From Thioalkalivibrio sp. (GTDB lineage: Bacteria; Pseudomonadota; Gammaproteobacteria; Ectothiorhodospirales; Ectothiorhodospiraceae), in contig PWRV01000186.1 in assembly GCA_003563455.1 (NCBI GenBank), positions 1 through 8,540 on the forward strand: a stretch of 8,540 bases of DNA. Reading direction: 5' to 3'. The notes beneath the pieces are model-generated. The model was given only the letters and a program-made list of their open reading frames with translations, made no database searches and was not told the DNA's origin. Made by a program: the position numbers and the translations under genes. This document shows positions 1-6,177 of the stretch, piece by piece (position 1 is the stretch's first letter; each line of letters starts with the position of its first letter).

Positions 1-10
1 CCGGAAACAT
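1..10 (-). CDS. Start of a truncated downstream gene, possibly the ABC permease
   Basis: Only an ATG (complement of 8-10) and two further codons (Met-Phe-Pro) are inside the window. The start is suggested by a purine-rich GCGGAG (complement of 20-25) about 9 nt upstream. It begins 21 bp after the stop of the iron-binding protein gene on the same strand. In ferric-iron ABC operons of the FbpABC/AfuABC type the next gene is normally the inner-membrane permease, so that is the natural guess. The coding sequence seen here is too short to confirm any product. Confidence 0.25.
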
Positions 11-31
11 GGATGCCGACTCCGCTTCGGA

Positions 32-1063
32 TCAGCGCCAGCCCGCCCGGTCCATGATGCGGACGGCCTCCGCGTTGTACTCACCCAGCAGGGACAGGTT
101 CAGACTGTCGGCCTTGAAATCCCCGAAACCCTGCAGGATCTCGCTGGCCGGCACCCCGGGACGTACGGGATACTCCTGGTTGACCTCGGCGTACCAGCGC
201 TGGGCCTCTTCCGTGGTCAGGTACTCGATCAGCCGGATCGCGTTCTCGCGGTTGGGCGCGTGCGGGGTGACGCCGGCACCGCTGATGTTCACGTGCGTTC
301 CGCGGTCGTCCTGGTTCGGGAAGAACACGCCGAGCTGCTCCGCCACCGCGCGCTGGGCGGGGTCATCGCCCGCGAGCATTCCGCCAATGTAGTAGGTGTT
401 GGCAATCGCGATGTCGCAGACACCGGCAGCGGCCGCGCGGATCTGGTCGCGGTCCCCGCCCTGCGGCGGCCGCGCAAGGTTCGCGACGATCCCATTCGCC
501 CACTCGCTCGCGGCCTCGGTCCCGGTGGTCGCGATCATCGAAGCGACCATCGACTGATTATAGATGTTCGATGAGGAACGGATGCAGATGCGGCCACGCC
601 ACTTCGGGTCTGTCAGGGCCTCGTAGGTCGACAGTTCGGAGGGATCGACCGTGTCCTTGTTGTACATGATCGGGCGCGCCCGCGAGGAAAGTCCGTACCA
701 GTAGCCGTCGACGTCGCGGAGGTTCTCCGGGACACGCTCATCGAGCACGTTGGACTCGATCGGAGACAGCGCTCCCGCTTCCTTGGCCCGGTTGAGGTTG
801 CCCGCGTCCACGGTGATCAGTACATCGGCCGGGGAGTTGCGGCCTTCCAGACGCAGCCGCTGGAGCAGTTCGTCGGCACGTCCGGTCAGGAGGTTGACCT
901 GGATGCCCGTATCCCGGGTGAAGTCGTCCAGCAGTGGCTTGATCAGGTTTTCCTGGCGGGCCGAGTACACGTTGACTTCGCCTTCGGCACTGGCCCAGAC
1001 GGGCATGCCGAGTGCGCTGCCGAGCGCGGCGACCCCGAGGAGTCTGAGGGTGTTTCGGAACAT
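32..1063 (-). CDS. Ferric-iron ABC transporter, periplasmic substrate-binding protein (FutA/FbpA/IdiA-like)
   Basis: A 343-residue periplasmic binding protein that would capture Fe(III) and deliver it to an ABC permease. Residues 1-26 form a Sec signal peptide: a basic start (MFRNTLR), a hydrophobic core, then ASA as the likely cleavage site. The mature protein opens with VNVYSARQ, as in the FutA/IdiA/FbpA group. Tyrosines typical of iron ligands are present: Y33, Y121/Y123 in the DGYWYGLSSRARP segment, and the Tyr pair Y224-Y225 in ANTYYIGG. Y33, one Tyr of the 121-134 region and Y224/Y225 match the usual Tyr-rich site, but exact ligand assignment is inference. Length is normal for the family. 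An upstream in-frame ATG at 1150 would add 29 residues before the signal peptide and has no such support. The chosen start has GGAG 8 nt upstream. C160 and C216 could form a disulfide. Fur control is likely by family and by the AT-rich box upstream. Confidence 0.9.
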   Translation of the reverse strand: MFRNTLRLLGVAALGSALGMPVWASAEGEVNVYSARQENLIKPLLDDFTRDTGIQVNLLTGRADELLQRLRLEGRNSPADVLITVDAGNLNRAKEAGALSPIESNVLDERVPENLRDVDGYWYGLSSRARPIMYNKDTVDPSELSTYEALTDPKWRGRICIRSSSNIYNQSMVASMIATTGTEAASEWANGIVANLARPPQGGDRDQIRAAAAGVCDIAIANTYYIGGMLAGDDPAQRAVAEQLGVFFPNQDDRGTHVNISGAGVTPHAPNRENAIRLIEYLTTEEAQRWYAEVNQEYPVRPGVPASEILQGFGDFKADSLNLSLLGEYNAEAVRIMDRAGWR

Positions 1064-1071
1064 GTATGTAA

Positions 1072-1075
1072 CTCC
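1072..1075 (-). promoter_or_regulatory. Ribosome binding site of the iron-binding protein gene
   Basis: GGAG on the minus strand ends 8 nt before the ATG at 1063. It decides this start over the in-frame ATG at 1150, whose extra residues would push the signal peptide inside the protein. Confidence 0.65.
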
Positions 1076-1105
1076 AAGATCAGGGTTGGTTCGCAAGTGA
1101 CGAAC

Positions 1106-1124
1106 GAGAAGTATTGTTATTCGT
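1106..1124 (-). promoter_or_regulatory. Possible Fur-box-like operator overlapping the -10
   Basis: The minus-strand 19-mer starting ACGAATAACAATAC matches the classical Fur box at about 11 of 19 positions by my hand alignment. It lies directly over the predicted -10 element and start site, where a repressor would block transcription. The match is modest. Context (ferric-iron uptake gene, AT-rich island in GC-rich DNA, position) carries most of the weight. Confidence 0.3.
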
Positions 1125-1141
1125 ATCCGTGTCTCAGTCAA
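1113..1141 (-). promoter_or_regulatory. Predicted sigma70-type promoter for the iron-binding protein gene
   Basis: On the minus strand, TTGACT (complement of 1136-1141, 5 of 6 to the -35 consensus) is followed after exactly 17 bp by AACAAT (complement of 1113-1118, 4 of 6 to the -10 consensus). Transcription would start near 1106, giving a leader of roughly 43 nt. The element sits in the only clearly AT-rich patch of the intergenic region. This is a by-eye match; no start site has been measured. Confidence 0.5.
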
Positions 1142-1153
1142 GAGGCGCATTGG

Positions 1154-1207
1154 CGCGCAAGCCGCTTTGTGTTCACCCCGAGGCGGTGGGGCTGGTAGGC
1201 TTGCGCG
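1154..1207 (+). repeat. 10-bp perfect inverted repeat ending at the glnE start codon
   Basis: CGCGCAAGCC (1154-1163) and GGCTTGCGCG (1198-1207) are exact reverse complements separated by 34 bp; the right arm ends one base before the glnE ATG. Inside the loop, CACC and GGTG could form a small inner stem. If transcription starts upstream of 1154, the leader could fold so that the base of the hairpin blocks ribosome access at the start codon. It could equally be a protein-binding dyad or chance in GC-rich DNA. Confidence 0.35.
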
Positions 1208-4144
1208 ATGAACGCCACGTCGTCAATCCCGCTGGAATCCCTCCCTTCCGCGGCGCGTGAGCGCGCGGCCTCCCTGCTCGACGAGTTCCATGAACGCGCG
1301 CCCGCTCGCCCCGGCGACATTCCGGGGGCGGGGCTGGTCTTCCTGTGCAGTGACTACGTCGCGCAGATCGCCCTGCGGCACCCGGAGTACGTGCTGGACG
1401 CCCTCGATGGCGAAGGTCTTATGCCCTCGCGTTGCGACGAGGAGGTGCATGGCTGGCTTCGGGAACGGCTGAACGCGGTCACCGACGAGACCGCGCTGAA
1501 GGCCTGCCTGCGCGAGCTGCGCCACCGGGAATTGGTGCGGATCGCCTGGCGCGACCTGCTCGGTGAGGCGGAGCTCGACGAAGTGATGCACGACCTCACG
1601 CGCCTTGCGCAGACATTGATCGATGGGGCGCTCGGCTGGCTGGACGGAAGGCTTCGGGAACGCTACGGAACCCCCCGTGACCACGAGGGTGCGGCACAGT
1701 CGCTGGTCGTCCTCGGGATGGGCAAGCTCGGCGGCGCGGAGCTGAATTTCTCGTCCGACATCGACCTGATCTTCGCTTATTGGCATCCCGGCGTCACCGA
1801 CGGGAGCCGCAGCATCGAGAACCAGGAATTCTTCCAGCGCCTCGGGCGCTCGCTGATCGCGGCGCTGGCCGACGCGACACCCGAGGGCTTCTGCTACCGG
1901 GTCGACATGCGCCTGCGGCCCTTCGGCGACTCCGGGCCTCTGGTGATGCACTTCGACGCGATGGAAGACTACTACCAGGCGCACGGGCGCGAATGGGAAC
2001 GCTACGCGCTGATCAAGGCCCGTGTGATTGCGGGCGATCCGGCCGCCGGCGAACGCCTGATGGAGAAGTTGCGTCCGTTCATCTATCGCCGCTACCTGGA
2101 CTACGGCGCCTTCGCGAACCTGCGTGAGCTGAAGCGCATGATCAACGAGGAGTCGGTGCGCAAGGAACGGGTGGAGGATGTCAAGCATGGCGGTGGGGGC
2201 ATCCGCGAAGTCGAATTCGTGGGGCAGGTTTTCCAGCTGATTCGCGGCGGGCGCGATCGAGCACTGCAGCGCCGCGACCTGCTCGGAGTCCTGACGCTGC
2301 TCGGCGAGCGGCAGCTCCTGCCGCCGCATGCAGTGGAGCAGCTGGTCACTGCCTACCGTTTCCTGCGCCGGGTCGAGAATCGCCTGCAGATGCAGAACGA
2401 CCAGCAGACCCACCGGCTTCCGACGCGGCCTTTCGACCGCACACGGCTCGCCCTCGCCATGGGCTTCGCTGACGAGGCGTCCTTCGAGACGGCCCTGCTG
2501 CGGGAACAGCGACGGGTACAGGCACATTTCGAACAGGTCTTCTCGGCACCCCAGCGCGAAGACGGAGAGGCCCTCGAGGGCACCCCCGGGGGGCGGCGCA
2601 CGCGGATGATCGGTCGGCTCTGGTCGATGGAACTGGATAAACAGGAGGCGCTGCCGCTGCTTGCGGACATGGGGTTCAATGACCCCGAGGCCGCGTGCGA
2701 CGGGATCCAGGCCCTGCGCGACAGCCCGGTCACGCGCAGCCTCTCGGAGACGGGGCGGCAGCGCCTGGACCGGCTGATGCCGCTGCTGCTGGGTGCGCTG
2801 GCCGAACTCGACGCACCGGATCCGTCACTGCCCCGCGCGCTGCAGCTCGTGAAGACCATCGCGCGCCGCTCGGTGTACCTGTCGCTGCTGGTCGAGAACC
2901 CGCTGGCGCTGTCGCAGCTGGTGAAGCTGTGCGAGGCGAGCTCCTGGATCAGCGATCAGTTGACCCGCTATCCCCTGTTGCTGGATGAACTGCTCGATCC
3001 CAGGGCCCTGTATGCACCACCGGGGCGCGAGGGGCTGAAGGAGGCGCTGGACCAGGAACTCGCGCAGGTTCCGGTGGAGGACCAGGAGCAGGTGCTGGAC
3101 CGTCTCAGACAGTACAAGCAGGTTCAGACGCTGCGCGTGGCAGCGGCCGACATCATGGGATACCTGCCGCTGATGCGGGTGTCCGATCACCTGACCTGGC
3201 TGGCCGAGGTGCTGCTGGAGCAGGTGCTGGAACTTTCCTGGAACCTGATGGTGGAGCGCCACGGCGAGCCATGGTGCGGACCGGACGGGTCACGGCGCCG
3301 GGCGCGTTTCGCGATCATCGGCTACGGGAAGCTCGGTGGTCTGGAACTGGGCTATGGTTCGGACCTCGACGTGGTGTTTCTGCACGACAGCGAGGGGGAA
3401 CCGGCACGCACCAGTGGCCCGCGGATAATCGAGAACTCCGAGTTCTTCGGCCGCGTGGCGCAGCGCGTGGTTCATCTGCTTGGGGCCTTCACACCCGCCG
3501 GTCGCCTCTACGAGGTGGACACCCGACTGCGACCCAGCGGTCTTTCGGGTCTTCTGGTCAGCAGCCTGGACGCCTTCAAGCGCTACCAAGAGGGATCGGC
3601 CTGGACCTGGGAGCACCAGGCGCTGGTGCGTGCCCGGTTCGTTGCCGGGGATGTCGAGCTGGGCGAGCGCTTCGCCGAGCTCCGCCGGTGGATTCTCGGG
3701 CGACCGCGGGATCCTGATGCGCTGCGCACCGAGGTGGTAAAGATGCGCGCCCGGATGCTGGCGGAACACGCATCGCGCGATCCCGAGGTGTTCGACCTGA
3801 AACGCGACCGCGGTGGTATTACCGACATCGAGTTCATGGTTCAATACTGGGTTTTGTCCAGTGCGCGCGATCATCCGGAAGTGTGCGACTGGCCGGACAA
3901 GGTGAGAACGCTCGAGGTGCTCGGAAGGTCGGGCGTGATCACCGAGGCCATGGGGACCGCCCTCGCCGATGCCTACCGCGACATGCGCAACCGGATCCAT
4001 CGCCTGACGCTGGCGGGCGAGAGCACCCGGGTGACCGATCCTCCGGCGGATCTGCGGGCGCTGCGGGAGCAGGGGATGGACACCTGGGATGAACTGTTCG
4101 GGGATGTCGGGTCCGATGCCGCGTTGCCCGGGAAGACTGACTGA
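1208..4144 (+). CDS. glnE: Bifunctional glutamine synthetase adenylyltransferase/adenylyl-removing enzyme
   Basis: A 978-residue GlnE (E. coli protein: 946). It adenylylates glutamine synthetase when nitrogen is plentiful and removes the AMP when nitrogen is short, under control of PII protein and glutamine. The two nucleotidyltransferase halves are clear. The N-terminal deadenylylase has GMGKLGG from residue 170 and the acidic pair D184/D186 in SSDID. The C-terminal adenylyltransferase has GYGKLGG from residue 705 and D719/D721 in GSDLD. Each half also carries the downstream helical segment: GGGGIREVEFVGQ in the first and RGGITDIEFMVQY in the second, so both activities should be intact. The ATG has no strong Shine-Dalgarno sequence (only GTAGGC nearby), but the protein begins at the expected place. 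The stop precedes ilvE by 13 bp, and a glnE-ilvE pairing is also known in Pseudomonas, so co-transcription is likely. Confidence 0.97.
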   Translation: MNATSSIPLESLPSAARERAASLLDEFHERAPARPGDIPGAGLVFLCSDYVAQIALRHPEYVLDALDGEGLMPSRCDEEVHGWLRERLNAVTDETALKACLRELRHRELVRIAWRDLLGEAELDEVMHDLTRLAQTLIDGALGWLDGRLRERYGTPRDHEGAAQSLVVLGMGKLGGAELNFSSDIDLIFAYWHPGVTDGSRSIENQEFFQRLGRSLIAALADATPEGFCYRVDMRLRPFGDSGPLVMHFDAMEDYYQAHGREWERYALIKARVIAGDPAAGERLMEKLRPFIYRRYLDYGAFANLRELKRMINEESVRKERVEDVKHGGGGIREVEFVGQVFQLIRGGRDRALQRRDLLGVLTLLGERQLLPPHAVEQLVTAYRFLRRVENRLQMQNDQQTHRLPTRPFDRTRLALAMGFADEASFETALLREQRRVQAHFEQVFSAPQREDGEALEGTPGGRRTRMIGRLWSMELDKQEALPLLADMGFNDPEAACDGIQALRDSPVTRSLSETGRQRLDRLMPLLLGALAELDAPDPSLPRALQLVKTIARRSVYLSLLVENPLALSQLVKLCEASSWISDQLTRYPLLLDELLDPRALYAPPGREGLKEALDQELAQVPVEDQEQVLDRLRQYKQVQTLRVAAADIMGYLPLMRVSDHLTWLAEVLLEQVLELSWNLMVERHGEPWCGPDGSRRRARFAIIGYGKLGGLELGYGSDLDVVFLHDSEGEPARTSGPRIIENSEFFGRVAQRVVHLLGAFTPAGRLYEVDTRLRPSGLSGLLVSSLDAFKRYQEGSAWTWEHQALVRARFVAGDVELGERFAELRRWILGRPRDPDALRTEVVKMRARMLAEHASRDPEVFDLKRDRGGITDIEFMVQYWVLSSARDHPEVCDWPDKVRTLEVLGRSGVITEAMGTALADAYRDMRNRIHRLTLAGESTRVTDPPADLRALREQGMDTWDELFGDVGSDAALPGKTD

Positions 4145-4149
4145 GGAGA
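4143..4149 (+). promoter_or_regulatory. Ribosome binding site of ilvE
   Basis: GAGGAGA overlaps the glnE stop codon and ends 8 nt before the ATG at 4158. It favours that start over an in-frame ATG at 4089 (inside glnE, 23 codons longer) and over a second ATG at 4164. Its position at the glnE stop suggests some translational coupling. Confidence 0.7.
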
Positions 4150-4157
4150 AACCGAAG

Positions 4158-5078
4158 ATGTCGATGGCGGATCGCGACGGAGTGATCTGGATGGACGGCA
4201 AGATGGTGCCCTGGCGCGATGCCCGCACCCACGTCCTGACGCACACGCTGCACTACGGGATGGGCGTGTTCGAGGGCGTGCGTGCCTACGAGACCGAGGG
4301 GGGTACCGCGATCTTCCGGCTCGAGGAGCACACCCGGCGGCTGTTCAATTCGGCACGGATCCTCGGGATGCGCATACCCTATGCCGCCGACGAACTCAGC
4401 GCGGCACAGGTCGCCGCGGTGCGGGAGAACGGGCTCAAGACCGCCTACATCCGGCCGATGTGTTTCTATGGAGCGGAGGGCATGGGGCTGAGGGCCGACA
4501 ACCTCGAGGTCCACGTGATCGTCGCGGCCTGGACCTGGGGCAGCTACCTCGGCGAGGAGAACATGACCCGCGGTATTCGCGTGCGGACCTCTTCCTACAA
4601 CCGCCACCACGTGAACGTGACGATGTGCAAGGCGAAGGCCAACGGCAACTATATGAATTCCATGCTGGCGTTGCAGGAGGCGGTCTCCTGCGGTTACGAC
4701 GAGGCGATGCTGCTCGACACCGAAGGCTATGTTGCCGAAGGCAGCGGCGAGAACATCTTCCTGGTTCACGACGGGGTGCTGCACACGCCGGATCTGACCT
4801 CGGCCCTCGATGGCATCACGCGCCGGACCATCCTTGCACTCGCTGAGGAAGAGGGTCTGCGCGTGGTCGAGAAGCGGATCACCCGCGACGAGGTGTACAT
4901 TGCCGACGAGGCGTTCTTCACCGGGACCGCCGCCGAGGTCACGCCGATCCGCGAGGTGGATGGTCGGCCGATCGGCGAGGGAACGCGAGGCCCGATTACC
5001 CAGCGTCTGCAGTCGCTGTACTTCGACGTGGTCAAGGGCAGGCATCCGAAGCACGAGGCCTGGCTGACCTACGTCTGA
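4158..5078 (+). CDS. ilvE: Branched-chain amino acid aminotransferase
   Basis: A 306-residue fold-type IV PLP enzyme, essentially the length of E. coli IlvE (309). It catalyses reversible transamination between glutamate and the 2-oxo acids of leucine, isoleucine and valine, in the cytoplasm. Visible landmarks: LHYGMGVFEGVRAY (residues 31-44) lining the substrate pocket; an Arg near residue 60 in the HTRRLF segment for the cofactor phosphate; the Schiff-base lysine K160 in KANGNY, at the same number as in E. coli; the class IV signature around EGSGENIF (194-201); and SALDGITRRTI. D-amino acid transaminase and 4-amino-4-deoxychorismate lyase share the fold, but length, the YGxGVFEG start and linkage to glnE favour IlvE. 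The gene follows glnE by 13 bp and probably shares its transcript. Confidence 0.95.
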   Translation: MSMADRDGVIWMDGKMVPWRDARTHVLTHTLHYGMGVFEGVRAYETEGGTAIFRLEEHTRRLFNSARILGMRIPYAADELSAAQVAAVRENGLKTAYIRPMCFYGAEGMGLRADNLEVHVIVAAWTWGSYLGEENMTRGIRVRTSSYNRHHVNVTMCKAKANGNYMNSMLALQEAVSCGYDEAMLLDTEGYVAEGSGENIFLVHDGVLHTPDLTSALDGITRRTILALAEEEGLRVVEKRITRDEVYIADEAFFTGTAAEVTPIREVDGRPIGEGTRGPITQRLQSLYFDVVKGRHPKHEAWLTYV

Positions 5079-5130
5079 GACCCGGACTCCACCAACAACA
5101 GAAACAGAAACAGAAAGGAGAGGGCACACG
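5079..5130 (+). promoter_or_regulatory. Adenine-rich leader with triple CAGAAA repeat and ribosome binding site
   Basis: The 52-bp gap before the zinc-protein gene contains three perfect tandem CAGAAA units (5099-5116), continuous with AAGGAG (5115-5120), 10 nt before the ATG at 5131. The stretch is strikingly A-rich and unstructured for this GC-rich genome, as expected of a translation-enhancing leader. No promoter or terminator is obvious in the gap. Confidence 0.5.
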
Positions 5131-5349
5131 ATGCCGAACCCACGCACCGCCGAACAGCAGGAGCGGTTCAAGCCGGCCAATGCAGAGACCACGGTCACCG
5201 TGCACCGTAGCCAGCTCCCCCTGAACTGCCCGACGCCGCACACCGCTCTGTGGGCCTCACACCCGCGCGTCTACCTGCCGATCGACGAGTCCCCCGACGG
5301 GCAGATGCGCTGCCCCTACTGCGGCACGGTCTACATCCTGGAAGACTGA
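5131..5349 (+). CDS. Small zf-CHCC zinc-binding protein (NDUFS6-like)
   Basis: A 72-residue protein of the zf-CHCC family, which includes the mitochondrial complex I accessory subunit NDUFS6. The four zinc ligands are C33, H44 (in HPRVYLPI, matching the GHPKVYI of NDUFS6), C61 and C64 (CPYCGTVY). The first 28 residues are polar and probably flexible. Bacterial members are often found as small stand-alone genes; their function is not settled, and a role with respiratory complex I here is only inferred from the eukaryotic relative. It sits between ilvE (52 bp upstream) and the response regulator (22 bp downstream), all reading the same way, so it is probably in the same operon. Start supported by AAGGAG. 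Confidence 0.9.
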   Translation: MPNPRTAEQQERFKPANAETTVTVHRSQLPLNCPTPHTALWASHPRVYLPIDESPDGQMRCPYCGTVYILED

Positions 5350-5371
5350 AGCGAAACCGGCAGCCGACAGC

Positions 5372-6094
5372 ATGGACTCCCTTGTAACTCCCGCACGCGT
5401 CGTGGTGGTGGAGGACGACGCCCGCATGGGCCGCGCACTGCAACGCTACCTGCGCCGCGAAGGTCACCTGGTGACCCGCGTCTCCAGCGGTTCCGCGCTG
5501 CGTCGGGCTTGCCGCGAGAACCCGGTCGATCTCGTGCTGCTGGACCTGAACCTGGGGTCCGAAGACGGGTTGGATCTCGCGCGCGAGCTGTTGCGATCGA
5601 CCGGTGCGGCCGTGATCATCGTGACCGGGCGCGTCGACCTGCAGGACCGGATCACGGGGCTTGATGCCGGAGCCGACGACTACGTGACCAAGCCATTCGA
5701 TCCGGAAGAACTGCTCGCCCGCGTTCGGGCCGTGCTGCGACGTCACTCCGTGAGCACGCCGCCGCGCACCCGGGCCCGGGTCGGACCTTACGTGCTCGAG
5801 CACGACGACATGACCCTTGCACGCGAAGCCGGAGACGCGTTGCGAGTCCGTTTCACGGAAACGCAGGCACGCATCCTGCTGCTCCTGATGCAGACTCCGG
5901 GGCGGACGGTGACCCGCGAGGCCCTTTGCAGCCGCGAGGTGAAGCCGGCTGAGGACCGTAGCGTGGACGTGCACGTGGCCAACATCCGTCGCAAACTGCG
6001 CGAGTCCGGTGTCGACGATCTGGCGATCCTGCCGGTTCGGGGTGTCGGCTACCGCATCCATCTAAGAGGCGTATCGACCGCAGGTCGGTCATGA
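5372..6094 (+). CDS. OmpR/PhoB-family two-component response regulator
   Basis: A 240-residue transcription regulator, normal length for the family. The receiver domain (about 8-122) has the acidic cluster E14-D15-D16, phospho-acceptor D58 in LVLLDLNL, T85 in IIVTG and K107 in TKPF, so it should be phosphorylatable. The winged-helix DNA-binding domain (about 135-233) ends with the classical VDVHVANIRRKLR recognition region followed by the ILPVRGVGYRI wing. It starts 22 bp after the zinc-protein gene with only a weak ribosome binding site, suggesting coupling to upstream translation. Its stop codon overlaps an ATG by the ATGA arrangement. The adjacent histidine kinase is the obvious partner; the target genes cannot be told from this window. 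Confidence 0.95.
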   Translation: MDSLVTPARVVVVEDDARMGRALQRYLRREGHLVTRVSSGSALRRACRENPVDLVLLDLNLGSEDGLDLARELLRSTGAAVIIVTGRVDLQDRITGLDAGADDYVTKPFDPEELLARVRAVLRRHSVSTPPRTRARVGPYVLEHDDMTLAREAGDALRVRFTETQARILLLLMQTPGRTVTREALCSREVKPAEDRSVDVHVANIRRKLRESGVDDLAILPVRGVGYRIHLRGVSTAGRS

Positions 6095-6177
6095 CCGGGC
6101 GCGCTGCGAATCCCGGCGATCAGCCCCGGGGATCGTGGCGGGCAGCCCGGCAACAGGCGGTCCGGGACGTCCCATGA
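6091..6177 (+). CDS. Possible 28-codon coupling ORF between regulator and kinase
   Basis: An ATG at 6091 overlaps the response-regulator stop as ATGA. The frame runs 28 codons and its TGA (6175-6177) overlaps the kinase ATG at 6174 as a second ATGA. The peptide is Arg-, Pro- and Ala-rich (begins MTGRAANPGD) with no recognisable domain. It may be a translated micro-ORF that hands ribosomes from regulator to kinase, with the peptide itself unimportant. The alternative is coincidence: the kinase may start at the GTG at 6135 in its own frame. Coding status is unproven. Confidence 0.35.
   Translation: MTGRAANPGDQPRGSWRAARQQAVRDVP

Noticed and set aside
1064..1150. Extended N-terminus for the iron-binding protein from ATG at 1150
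   Set aside because: It would place 29 residues before a textbook signal peptide and would need translation to start within the predicted -35 to -10 region of the promoter.
1223..2527. Long minus-strand open frame (434 codons) opposite glnE
   Set aside because: Shadow of glnE in GC-rich DNA: no recognisable domain, low-complexity His/Gln/Arg-rich content, while the opposite strand encodes a clear full-length GlnE.
3939..5243. Minus-strand open frame of 434 codons spanning the glnE end, ilvE and the zinc-protein gene
   Set aside because: It crosses three well-supported plus-strand genes and their gaps, and its Phe/Cys-rich part is merely the complement of the CAGAAA repeat.
6091..6177. Frameshifted kinase N-terminus (short frame as a broken first exon of the kinase)
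   Set aside because: The kinase PAS domain is complete when read from 6174 and the short frame shows no PAS-like or sensor-like sequence, so nothing appears to be missing.
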